Source: Burkholderiales bacterium
Lineage (GTDB): Bacteria > Pseudomonadota > Gammaproteobacteria > Burkholderiales > Casimicrobiaceae
NCBI GenBank assembly: GCA_031257235.1
Contig: JAIRPA010000006.1
Span: 1-6,429, forward strand
Direction: 5' to 3'
DNA length: 6,429 nt
In this document: positions 1-5,970 of the stretch, piece by piece
Position numbering within the stretch: the first letter of the stretch is position 1
Layout: each line of letters begins with the position of its first letter
Program-made: the position numbers and the translations under genes
The notes under the pieces: generated by a model
What the model was told of the DNA's origin: nothing
Seen by the model: only the letters and a program-made list of their open reading frames with translations
Databases searched by the model: none

Positions 1-506
1 CCGGCGGCGGCACGGAAGGTATCTCCCGCTGCCAAGAGTACCGTTTTGTGTTCGTTTTGCCAGCGGCGCGTTAATTTTCCGATGGAGGTGGTTTTGCCCG
101 CACCGTTGACGCCTGCCAGCATCACCACATAGGGTTTGGAAGGAGACGAGGGATCGTTAGGCGCTTCAAGCGTTTTTAATAAATCAAACAGCGATTCGCG
201 CAAAAGTTGCGTGATGTCCGGCGTGTCTCCGGCGGTTTTGACGCGGGATTGCAAGTCCGCCAAAAGCGCGGTGGTTGCGGCAACGCCGGCGTCTGCCGTC
301 AAAAGCGCGGTTTCCAAGGCTTCTAAAGATTCGTCGTCTAAGCGCTTCCGCGAAAAAAGCATCGACACCGCGTCCGTAAACTTGGCGCGAGATTCTTTGA
401 GCCCTGCCGTTAAGCGTTCATGCCAAGATCGTGGAGGGGAGGGAGCGGCTTTGGGGTCGGGGGAATGGTCTTCCGGCGCACGCGCGCGTTTAAAAAAATC
501 GAACAT
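1..506 (-). CDS. ftsY: Signal recognition particle receptor FtsY, N-terminal part (3' end cut by window edge)
   Basis: FtsY is the membrane-associated SRP receptor, a GTPase that docks ribosome-SRP complexes at the Sec translocon. The frame is open from the ATG at 504-506 to the left edge and gives 168 residues plus two bases. Residues 1-8 (MFDFFKRA) and about 27-55 form amphipathic, basic stretches like the membrane-targeting start of the N domain. The four-helix N domain follows to about residue 120. The G domain opens with KPYVVMLAGVNGAGKT; the P-loop GVNGAGKT is residues 132-139, followed by TSIGKL. The FtsY/Ffh signature DTFRAAA is at 162-168. Ffh would differ in this N-terminal region and P-loop context. 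The acidic A domain is almost absent: only about 25 residues precede the N domain, against about 200 in E. coli. No clear Shine-Dalgarno precedes the ATG. The gene is divergent from rsmD, as in E. coli. The remaining G domain lies outside the window. Confidence 0.96.
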   Translation of the reverse strand, partial: MFDFFKRARAPEDHSPDPKAAPSPPRSWHERLTAGLKESRAKFTDAVSMLFSRKRLDDESLEALETALLTADAGVAATTALLADLQSRVKTAGDTPDITQLLRESLFDLLKTLEAPNDPSSPSKPYVVMLAGVNGAGKTTSIGKLTRRWQNEHKTVLLAAGDTFRAAA

Positions 507-522
507 TGTTTTGCGGTGGTTG

Positions 523-550
523 TTGTCGTTACGTCAAAATTTCGTATAGT
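523..550 (+). promoter_or_regulatory. Candidate sigma70 promoter for rsmD
   Basis: In the gap between the divergent ftsY and rsmD starts, TTGTCG (523-528, 4 of 6 matches to the -35 consensus) is followed after 16 nt by TATAGT (545-550, 5 of 6 matches to the -10). Transcription would start near 557, leaving a leader of about 45 nt before rsmD. This is a consensus match by eye only. I found no convincing counterpart reading toward ftsY. Confidence 0.4.
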
Positions 551-602
551 GTACAAAAAAACGCGACGATTGATTTCTTTATTTACTTTTATGAAAAACA
601 GA

Positions 603-1145
603 ATGACAACTTTACGGATCATTGCGGGCAAATGGCGATCCCGACTGATCCGCTTTCCGGCGGCACCCGACCTGCGCCCGACGCCTGACCGCGTCCGCGA
701 AACGCTTTTTAACTGGTTGGGGCAGGATTTAACGGGGCAACACACGCTGGAGCCTTATGCCGGCAGTGGGGCTTTGAGTTTTGAAGCGCTCTCACGCGGC
801 GCGGCGCATGCGGTTTTGTGGGATCAAAATAAAGAGGTCGTCGCCACGCTCAAAAACACCGCCCGGACTTTGGATACCGCCCAAGCGGAAATTCGGCAAG
901 CCGATGCTCTTGCCGCGCTTTCCGAAGAGAGGCGACGGTTTGATCTTATTTTTTTGGATCCGCCCTTTGCCCGCGACGACTGGGCGTTTTTATTGCCGAC
1001 TTGCGCCGCCCTCCTCAACGAAGGCGGTTTTTTGTACGTCGAGGCAAGCCGCTTTATCGAAGCCTACCCGCCGGAATTGACGCGATTAAAACAGGGCAGG
1101 GCGGGGGTGGCGCATTTTGGTTTATACAAGCGCGCCCAAAAGTAA
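603..1145 (+). CDS. rsmD: 16S rRNA (guanine(966)-N(2))-methyltransferase RsmD
   Basis: RsmD uses S-adenosylmethionine to methylate N2 of G966 of 16S rRNA in the assembled small subunit. The 180-residue product has the family layout: an N-terminal RIIAGKWRSR (5-14), RPTPDRVRETLFNWL (25-39), SAM-binding motif I in LEPYAGSGAL (49-58), the catalytic DPPF motif (119-122) inside DLIFLDPPF, and the strand GGFLYVE (141-147). The length is close to E. coli RsmD (about 198). Motif I reads EPYAGSG where DLFAGSG or DCFAGSG is usual, a mild departure. I chose the ATG at 603 because it places RIIAGKW just after the start. An in-frame ATG at 591 (MKNR added) is equally possible, and neither has a good Shine-Dalgarno. 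The open frame back to 420 is antisense to ftsY and not real. The last three codons and stop lie in a dispersed repeat. Confidence 0.95.
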   Translation: MTTLRIIAGKWRSRLIRFPAAPDLRPTPDRVRETLFNWLGQDLTGQHTLEPYAGSGALSFEALSRGAAHAVLWDQNKEVVATLKNTARTLDTAQAEIRQADALAALSEERRRFDLIFLDPPFARDDWAFLLPTCAALLNEGGFLYVEASRFIEAYPPELTRLKQGRAGVAHFGLYKRAQK

Positions 1146-1185
1146 AAACCATTCGCCCAAAAGTAGGGGTTTACTTTTGGGCGAA
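1133..1185. repeat. CGCCCAAAAGTA repeat cluster (two direct units and one inverted)
   Basis: Three units of a 12-nt motif are seen: CGCCCAAAAGTA at 1133-1144 and 1154-1165, and its reverse complement TACTTTTGGGCG at 1172-1183. The first unit runs on as CGCCCAAAAGTAAAAACC (1133-1150), an exact 18-nt match to 5784-5801. The second and third units pair as a hairpin. The first unit overlaps the end of rsmD and provides its TAA. Function is unknown; the arrangement resembles short dispersed palindromic repeats. Confidence 0.85.
1144..1185 (-). terminator. Probable terminator hairpin of the valS-folK-TPR operon
   Basis: The arms 1152-1165 and 1172-1185 form a perfect 14-bp stem with a 6-nt loop (GGGGTT). 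Read on the minus strand, the stem is followed after three bases by five T (1148 back to 1144), so it fits an intrinsic terminator about 30 nt past the TPR gene's stop. On the plus strand no T-run follows, so it would be a weaker stop for rsmD. It is built from units of the dispersed repeat, so its termination role is an inference. Confidence 0.5.
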
Positions 1186-1189
1186 CCCC

Positions 1190-1212
1190 TGACCTCTGAT
1201 TCCTGATCCCTG
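1190..1212 (-). repeat. Heptamer repeat, three units (inverted relative to 5576-5610)
   Basis: On the plus strand this reads TGACCTC, TGATTCC, TGATCCC and a final TG. On the minus strand the units are GGGATCA, GGAATCA and GAGGTCA, the same set seen in tandem upstream of valS. The array ends one base before the TAG of the TPR gene at 1214. Confidence 0.75.
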
Positions 1213-1213
1213 C

Positions 1214-2122
1214 CTATATTCCCGCCGCTTTTTTGGCTTCGGCTTTGCGTAAATTTTTGGAGGCGGCTTCGTTGTTCGGGTCTAATTGCAAGGCGCGGGA
1301 GAAATCGGCAATCGCGCTGTCAAAATTCTTTTGGCAGGCATAAGCAATGCCGCGCCGGTTATAAAATGAAGCCTCATTCGGAGAAAGTTTGATGCCTGCC
1401 GTAAAATCGTCGACGGCTTTGTCAAACGCATGGAGTTTGTAATGAACTTTGCCGCGATAAAAATAAACTTCGGCATCGTCGGGGTCGAGGGCAAGGGTGC
1501 GCGTTAAATCCGGCAGTGCTTTTTCATACATTTTCAGTTTACAGAAAAGCGTGCCGCGTTTATACCACGCCACCGTGCAATCTTTATCTGCCTCAATCAC
1601 TCTTGTTAAATGGTCAATCGCGCTTTGATGATTGCCTTGATAAGCATAAACCTCCGCGATTTCTAATATCATTTCCGTCAAAGCCCAGCCCTCAGCATTG
1701 CCGGATTGCTTTAAAAGTTTAATGGACTGATCCAAATCTTCAATGGCTTTTTCTAATTGTCCGTTCTCGCAATACGCCTGACCACGATAATGAAACGATT
1801 CGTGATTTTGAGGATTCAATGCGATGGCTTGGGTGTAATCCAAAATGGCAAGATCAAGATGTTTTTCCGCCAGATGCGCGTTGCCCCGCCCTAAATAACA
1901 TTCAAAATCGTCCGACTTTAATTGAAGGGCGGCATCAAAATCCACAATTGCGCGGTGAAATTCAAAGAGTTGGTTATACGCCTGCCCCCTCAAGCGATAC
2001 CCTTGAACATCATCGGGATGTTCCCGAATCCATTGACCGGCGTGTTCCACGACAAGATTAAATTGGCCGCTTTCCATGGCATGATCAGCGGCATCGAGAA
2101 TAGGGTGTAGGGTGTTTGACAT
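1214..2122 (-). CDS. Tetratricopeptide-repeat protein, 302 residues
   Basis: This protein is almost entirely TPR repeats, 34-residue helix-turn-helix units that form a protein-binding superhelix. I count about seven clear units plus a degenerate first one: roughly 5-38, 39-72, 73-106, 107-140, 147-184, 185-218, 219-252 and 253-286. Each carries the usual pattern, for example YRGQAY, AIEDLDQSIKL and LDPNN. The unit near 140-160 has a small insertion. The C-terminus is a short lysine/alanine-rich helix. No signal peptide or membrane segment is seen, so it is likely cytoplasmic. It starts 9 nt after the folK stop without a clear Shine-Dalgarno, which suggests co-transcription and coupling with valS-folK. 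The partner and specific role cannot be told from sequence. It resembles, in general form, the partial TPR protein at the right edge. Confidence 0.9.
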   Translation of the reverse strand: MSNTLHPILDAADHAMESGQFNLVVEHAGQWIREHPDDVQGYRLRGQAYNQLFEFHRAIVDFDAALQLKSDDFECYLGRGNAHLAEKHLDLAILDYTQAIALNPQNHESFHYRGQAYCENGQLEKAIEDLDQSIKLLKQSGNAEGWALTEMILEIAEVYAYQGNHQSAIDHLTRVIEADKDCTVAWYKRGTLFCKLKMYEKALPDLTRTLALDPDDAEVYFYRGKVHYKLHAFDKAVDDFTAGIKLSPNEASFYNRRGIAYACQKNFDSAIADFSRALQLDPNNEAASKNLRKAEAKKAAGI

Positions 2123-2131
2123 AGTAGAGTT

Positions 2132-2701
2132 TTATGATAGTTGTGATGAACGCAAAGGGTTGGAAATTTTTTCTTGAACAAGGGGATTGCCCGCGGGCGA
2201 GGGGATTTGCCGCACCTCGTGCCGTGCCGCGCCGAGGGTTTGAAGGGCTTTTTCATAACGTCGACGACAAGGCAAAGTATCAGGCGCGATTTCCAGCAGG
2301 GGAATCAACGCAAACGCGCGTAAGGGCAGACGAGGATGCGGCAAGGTGAGATAAGTCCGGTTGAGACGCATCTCTCCGTAGAGCAAAATATCAAGGTCTA
2401 AGGTGCGCGGCGCAAATCGGTAACGCCTTTTTCTGCCTTGCGCGCGTTCAATGCCGTGCAATGCCGTCAACAAGGTCTTGGGGGGTAACAAGGTGGAAAG
2501 CCGTGCGACGGCATTTAAATACATCGGTTGCCGCTTTAATACGCCCCACGGGCGTGTGCGATACATCGAAGAGACGGACACCAAAGACGTGTCCGGCAAG
2601 GCGGCAAGCGAACGCAAGGCGGCGGCGAATTGCCGATGAGGATGAGCAAGATTACTGCCCAAACCGATATAAGTATCGACACGTGTGGAGTGGGTCAACA
2701 T
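2132..2701 (-). CDS. folK: 2-amino-4-hydroxy-6-hydroxymethyldihydropteridine pyrophosphokinase (HPPK)
   Basis: FolK transfers pyrophosphate from ATP to 6-hydroxymethyl-7,8-dihydropterin, the step before dihydropteroate synthase in folate synthesis. The 189-residue product shows IGLGSNL (12-18), the loop SSMYRTRPWG (44-53), YLNAV (61-65), IERAQGR (84-90) and the full HPPK signature RFAPRTLDLDILL (95-107). D102 and D104 match the magnesium-binding aspartates D95 and D97 of E. coli HPPK. LPHPRLPLRAFALIPLLEIAP (120-140) completes the fold. It is about 30 residues longer than E. coli FolK, mainly as a tail after about residue 165 that I do not recognise. The ATG sits inside the end of valS: ATGTTGA carries both the folK start and the valS TGA, a 7-nt overlap pointing to translational coupling. 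folK beside valS is not the usual neighbourhood; it more often sits near pcnB or panB. Confidence 0.96.
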   Translation of the reverse strand: MLTHSTRVDTYIGLGSNLAHPHRQFAAALRSLAALPDTSLVSVSSMYRTRPWGVLKRQPMYLNAVARLSTLLPPKTLLTALHGIERAQGRKRRYRFAPRTLDLDILLYGEMRLNRTYLTLPHPRLPLRAFALIPLLEIAPDTLPCRRRYEKALQTLGAARHEVRQIPSPAGNPLVQEKISNPLRSSQLS

Positions 2702-5502
2702 TCCAACTTATTCAACTGTTCGCCGATTTTTTCCAACGTGGAGATAAAACCGGCGAGCCGTTCTTTTTCTTGGGCGACGACCGCCGCGGGTGCGCGTGCC
2801 ACAAAATTCTCGTTATCAAGTTTGGCGCGCGCTTTGGCAATTTCCGCGTTGATACGCGCGGCTTCTTTATTCAAGCGTTCGCGCTCTGCGGCAACGTCAA
2901 TTTCGATTTTCAACATCAAACGAAAATCTCCGACAATCTGCACCGGCGCCGGCGATTCGGGCAACGTTTCACCCACTGCGTGAACCTCCGTTAATTTTGC
3001 CAAAGCCGAAAGATACGGCGCGAATAAGGCGACACGATGCGCATCGCCCGCCACATAAAGCGGCACTTTTTGCGCCGGCGATAATCCTGTTTCCGAACGC
3101 AAACTGCGGCAGGCGTTGATCATGGCTTTTAATTGATCGCAGGTTTCTTCCGCATGTTCGTTAATGTTGTGCGGTTCTTCCACCGGATAAGCCGCCTCAC
3201 CGATAAACCGTGCCGTTTTCTTTCGGGTCAAGGGCGCGATTTCCTGCCACAATTCTTCGGTGATGAAGGGAATCAACGGATGCGCCAATCTCAATAAGGT
3301 CTCCAAAACCCATAATAGTGTTTTGCGCGTCGCCCGTTGTTGGGCTTCCGATTGATTTAATTGAGGTTTGGCAAGTTCTAAATACCAATCACAAAATTCA
3401 TCCCACACCAATTCATAAATGGCGCGGGCAACAAGATCAGGGCGATATTCCGCGAAGTGTTGCGCGACTTCTCGTTTGGCACGCTCTAGCCGTGACATCA
3501 TCCAACGATCCGCAAACGAATAGTGTAATGACGTTTCGTCGGCATCCATGCCGCAATCGCGCCCTTCACAATTCATCAAGACAAAGCGAGCGGCGTTCCA
3601 GAGCTTATTACAGAAATTACGATACCCTTCGCAACGCCCCATATCAAAACGAATGTCCCGCCCCGGGCTTGCCAGACTGGCAAACGTGAAACGCAGGGCA
3701 TCGGCGCCAAAAGCAGGAATACCGTTGGGGAAGTCCGCGCGCGTGCGTTTTTCGATTTTGCCGGCGTCTTTGGGATTCATCAAACCGGTGGTGCGTTTTT
3801 TAATCAGCGCCGGAAGGTCAATGCCGTCTATTAAATCAATAGGGTCTAATATATTGCCCTTGGATTTACTCATCTTCTGACCTTCGGCATCACGAATCAA
3901 GCCGGTCACATAGACATCTTTAAACGGAATCTTTCCGGTTAAATGGGTGGTCATCATGATCATCCGCGCCACCCAAAAGAAAATGATGTCAAAGCCCGTG
4001 ACCAAGACGGAAGAAGGCAGATAAATATCCAACGCCGCGTTAGAGACTTTAGGGTATTCGGGTGTCCAGTCTAAGGTAGAAAAAGGCCACATCGCCGATG
4101 AATACCATGTATCTAATACATCAGCGTCGCGCGTTAAGTTGCCGTGATAACCGTCTTGTGCCGCCAGCGATCGCGCTTCGTCTTCATCATGTGCTACCCA
4201 AAAACGTTGGTCGTCTCCATACCACGCGGGAATCTGATGCCCCCACCACAGTTGGCGCGAGATACACCAATCTTGCACGTTGCGCATCCAAGCATAATAA
4301 GTATTGACCCAGCTTTCGGGCACAAAGCGAATTTGCCCGGATTCCACCACGTCGATCGCCGTTTGGGCAATGCTCTTGCCACCGGCGGTCGGTTGGGTCA
4401 CGGACAAAAACCATTGGTCGGTCAGCATCGGCTCGATCACGGCGTTGGTGCGATCTCCGCGAGGCACTTTTAAAGCATGGGGCTCGACTTTGACCAAGAG
4501 CATTAAGCGGGTTAAGTCTTCCACGATTTTGTCGCGCGCGACAAAACGATCCAACCCGCGATAACACGCCGGTGCTTCGTCGTTGATTTTGGCGTCTAAG
4601 GTCAAGATGCCGATCATCGGCAGATGATGGCGCAACCCCACGGCGTAGTCGTTGAAGTCGTGCGCGGGCGTGACTTTGACGCAACCGGTGCCAAACTCGG
4701 CATCGACATAATCGTCGGCAATGATCGGAATTTCGCGGTCGGTGAGCGGCAATTTCACTTTGCGACCGATTAAATGCGTGTAGCGTTCGTCGGAGGGATT
4801 GACCATCACCGCAACGTCGCCCAACATCGTTTCAGGGCGCGTGGTCGCCACCACCAAGCCCTTGAGCCCGCGAATCTCGCCCTCGACAAACGGGTACAAA
4901 ATGTGCCACATGTTGCCGTTTTCTTCTTCGTTTAAAACTTCCAAGTCCGAGACGGCTGTCCCCAATACAGGGTCCCAATTCACCAGCCTTTTACCGCGAT
5001 AAATCAGCCCCTCGCGGTAGAGCCGCACGAAAGTTTCGGTGACGATTTTGGATAAACCCTGATCCATCGTGAACCGTTCGCGTCGCCAATCAGGAGAGGT
5101 GCCGAGCCGCCGCATTTGGCGGCAAATGGTGCTGCCGGAGGCTTCTTTCCATTTCCAGACTTCATCCACAAAAGCATCGCGCCCTAAATCGTGACGCGAT
5201 AGCCCTTTTGCCTCCAATTGACGCGCGACCACGATTTGCGTGGCAATCCCCGCGTGATCGGTGCCGGGTTGCCAGAGGGTATTAAAGCCGCGCATGCGAT
5301 GATAACGGGTCAAGGCATCCATGATGGTCTGTTGAAACCCATGCCCCATGTGCAAGGTGCCGGTGACATTGGGTGGCGGCAACAAAATGCAGAAGTGATC
5401 GGATTTGCCGGTATCCAGCCCGGCATTGAAATAACCGGAAGACTCCCATTCGGGATAGCGACGACGCTCAATGTCGGCGGGGTCAAATTTGTCGATTGTC
5501 AT
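2695..5502 (-). CDS. valS: Valine--tRNA ligase (ValRS)
   Basis: ValRS charges tRNA-Val with valine in the cytoplasm and hydrolyses mischarged threonine. The 935-residue product is full length for the family (951 in E. coli). The class I ATP-binding motif is PPPNVTGTLHMGH (42-54, HIGH variant HMGH), followed by GTDHAGIATQ (80-89). The inserted CP1 editing domain contains TTRPET (220-225) and GTGCVKVTPAHDFNDY (271-286). K276, T278, D282 and D285 line up with the residues I recall as editing-site positions in Thermus ValRS. CISRQLWWGHQIPAWY leads back to the Rossmann core, and the second signature KMSKS is at 543-547. The anticodon-binding helical domain follows, then a coiled-coil arm over about the last 70 residues (864-935), typical of ValRS. 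All catalytic motifs are intact. The ATG at 5502 has only a weak upstream AAGAAG. It is the first gene of the series valS-folK-TPR; the holC-pepA neighbours known from E. coli are absent here. Confidence 0.98.
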   Translation of the reverse strand: MTIDKFDPADIERRRYPEWESSGYFNAGLDTGKSDHFCILLPPPNVTGTLHMGHGFQQTIMDALTRYHRMRGFNTLWQPGTDHAGIATQIVVARQLEAKGLSRHDLGRDAFVDEVWKWKEASGSTICRQMRRLGTSPDWRRERFTMDQGLSKIVTETFVRLYREGLIYRGKRLVNWDPVLGTAVSDLEVLNEEENGNMWHILYPFVEGEIRGLKGLVVATTRPETMLGDVAVMVNPSDERYTHLIGRKVKLPLTDREIPIIADDYVDAEFGTGCVKVTPAHDFNDYAVGLRHHLPMIGILTLDAKINDEAPACYRGLDRFVARDKIVEDLTRLMLLVKVEPHALKVPRGDRTNAVIEPMLTDQWFLSVTQPTAGGKSIAQTAIDVVESGQIRFVPESWVNTYYAWMRNVQDWCISRQLWWGHQIPAWYGDDQRFWVAHDEDEARSLAAQDGYHGNLTRDADVLDTWYSSAMWPFSTLDWTPEYPKVSNAALDIYLPSSVLVTGFDIIFFWVARMIMMTTHLTGKIPFKDVYVTGLIRDAEGQKMSKSKGNILDPIDLIDGIDLPALIKKRTTGLMNPKDAGKIEKRTRADFPNGIPAFGADALRFTFASLASPGRDIRFDMGRCEGYRNFCNKLWNAARFVLMNCEGRDCGMDADETSLHYSFADRWMMSRLERAKREVAQHFAEYRPDLVARAIYELVWDEFCDWYLELAKPQLNQSEAQQRATRKTLLWVLETLLRLAHPLIPFITEELWQEIAPLTRKKTARFIGEAAYPVEEPHNINEHAEETCDQLKAMINACRSLRSETGLSPAQKVPLYVAGDAHRVALFAPYLSALAKLTEVHAVGETLPESPAPVQIVGDFRLMLKIEIDVAAERERLNKEAARINAEIAKARAKLDNENFVARAPAAVVAQEKERLAGFISTLEKIGEQLNKLEC

Positions 5503-5539
5503 ATATGGTCAGCTTCTTGCCAAAAATCGTAAACCAAAA

Positions 5540-5568
5540 ATTATAAGGGGGATGGCGATTAGTGGCTA
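5540..5568 (-). promoter_or_regulatory. Sigma70-like promoter of the valS operon
   Basis: On the minus strand a perfect TATAAT (-10, at 5540-5545) lies 17 nt downstream of TAGCCA (-35, at 5563-5568, 4 of 6 matches). The predicted start near 5533 gives a leader of about 30 nt before the valS ATG, too short for a T-box or leader-peptide attenuator. The heptamer array begins 7 nt beyond the -35. Confidence 0.65.
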
Positions 5569-5575
5569 GTGTTCA

Positions 5576-5610
5576 GGGATCAGGAATCAGGGATCAGAGG
5601 TCAGGAATCA
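5576..5610 (+). repeat. Tandem heptamer array, five units
   Basis: Five head-to-tail 7-nt units are seen: GGGATCA, GGAATCA, GGGATCA, GAGGTCA and GGAATCA. A further degenerate unit, GTGTTCA, may precede them at 5569-5575. The units keep a TCA end and vary in the first four bases. An inverted three-unit copy lies at 1190-1212 at the other end of the operon. Confidence 0.85.
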
Positions 5611-5668
5611 GAAACGCTTCGCAAATGCGGTGTATCGAGTTGTGCGGAGAGGCTGCCTTTAACTCGTC

Positions 5669-5689
5669 ATTGCGGACTTGATCCGCAAT
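5669..5689. repeat. Short palindrome ATTGCGGA / TCCGCAAT
   Basis: The arms 5669-5676 and 5682-5689 form a perfect 8-bp stem around CTTGA. With its flanks (TCGTC before, CCGG after) it resembles a short dispersed palindrome that I recall from several proteobacterial genomes; only one copy is in the window. A run of six T at 5694-5699 makes it look like a plus-strand terminator, but no plus-strand gene precedes it. Confidence 0.55.
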
Positions 5690-5703
5690 CCGGTTTTTTC
5701 CTT

Positions 5704-5732
5704 TAACGGGACAGGACAAGCCCGTCCCATTA
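5704..5732. repeat. Imperfect palindrome TAACGGGAC / GTCCCATTA
   Basis: The arms 5704-5712 and 5724-5732 pair over 9 bp with one mismatch around an 11-nt loop. Only one copy is in the window, and function is unknown. Confidence 0.45.
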
Positions 5733-5749
5733 AAAAGGCGCAAACCCCC

Positions 5750-5767
5750 GTCAGGCTAAAGCCTGAC
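5750..5767. repeat. Palindrome GTCAGGCT / AGCCTGAC
   Basis: A perfect 8-bp inverted repeat (5750-5757 and 5760-5767) is separated by two bases and flanked by C-runs on both sides. This is typical of a short dispersed palindromic element. No T-run follows on either strand, so it is unlikely to be a terminator. Confidence 0.55.
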
Positions 5768-5783
5768 ACCCCCTTTTGTGGAA

Positions 5784-5845
5784 CGCCCAAAAGTAAAAAC
5801 CTACACTCGCGGGTTCGGCAAAAAGTAAAACCCTACTTTTGGGCG
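5784..5845. repeat. CGCCCAAAAGTA repeat cluster, right-hand copy
   Basis: CGCCCAAAAGTA (5784-5795, extended to an 18-nt exact match with 1133-1150) and its reverse complement TACTTTTGGGCG (5834-5845) form a perfect 12-bp inverted repeat with a 38-nt spacer. Inside lies a variant unit, CGGCAAAAAGTA (5816-5827), whose AAAAGTA can pair with the same right arm, so two alternative stems are possible. Confidence 0.8.
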
Positions 5846-5894
5846 GTAATGATTTCCAAAAAATCTCGGGGGGGCCGACGATTTTTTGCATTAC

Positions 5895-5919
5895 CGGCAA
5901 AAAGTACCACTTTTTGCCG
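5895..5919. repeat. Hairpin of the CGGCAAAAAGT variant
   Basis: CGGCAAAAAGT (5895-5905) and ACTTTTTGCCG (5909-5919) form a perfect 11-bp stem with a 3-nt ACC spacer. It is a variant of the CGCCCAAAAGTA family in which both arms carry matching changes. It lies just downstream of the right-hand TPR gene's terminator. Confidence 0.75.
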
Positions 5920-5922
5920 AAT

Positions 5923-5949
5923 AAAAAAAACGCCGGAACAAGCCGGCGT
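5923..5949 (-). terminator. Intrinsic terminator of the right-hand TPR gene
   Basis: On the minus strand ACGCCGG and CCGGCGT (5943-5949 and 5930-5936) form a 7-bp GC-rich stem with a 6-nt CTTGTT loop, followed directly by seven T (5929 back to 5923). It begins about 21 nt past the TPR stop codon at 5971-5973. This is a textbook Rho-independent terminator. Confidence 0.88.
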
Positions 5950-5970
5950 GAGAGGGATAAGCAAGAAATG

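Larger units (their letters stand above)
5503..5970. other. Gene-free intergenic region rich in repeats and palindromes
   Basis: This 468-nt gap between the divergent valS and the end of the second TPR gene holds no credible gene. From left to right it contains the valS promoter, a heptamer array (5576-5610), three unrelated short palindromes (5669-5689, 5704-5732, 5750-5767), five units of the CGSCMAAAAGTA family (5784-5919) and a terminator for the right-hand TPR gene (5923-5949). The plus-strand open frame from 5678 consists of these repeats and runs antisense into the TPR gene, so I do not call it. Confidence 0.8.

Noticed and set aside
136..549. Plus-strand open frame of 137 codons
   Set aside because: It lies opposite ftsY, whose minus-strand frame has clear GTPase motifs; the plus-strand product is low-complexity.
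420..602. Extension of rsmD to an upstream start at 420
   Set aside because: The extra 61 residues are antisense to ftsY and lack any RsmD similarity; family N-termini begin near RIIAGKW.
2461..2994. Plus-strand open frame of 177 codons across the folK/valS junction
   Set aside because: It is antisense to two well-supported genes and has no recognisable domain.
4187..4684. Minus-strand open frame of 165 codons inside valS
   Set aside because: It is an out-of-frame shadow; arginine-rich, low-complexity product with no start signal.
5503..5533. T-box or attenuator in the valS leader
   Set aside because: The predicted leader is only about 30 nt, with no specifier stem or T-box sequence.
5576..5610. 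CRISPR array
   Set aside because: Units of 7 nt are in direct tandem without spacers, and no cas gene is present.
5669..5699. Plus-strand intrinsic terminator (stem plus six T)
   Set aside because: No plus-strand gene precedes it; more likely a dispersed palindrome next to a T-run.
1133..5845. Composite transposon carrying valS-folK-TPR
   Set aside because: No transposase, long terminal repeats or target-site duplications are seen; the repeats are short and of a dispersed type.
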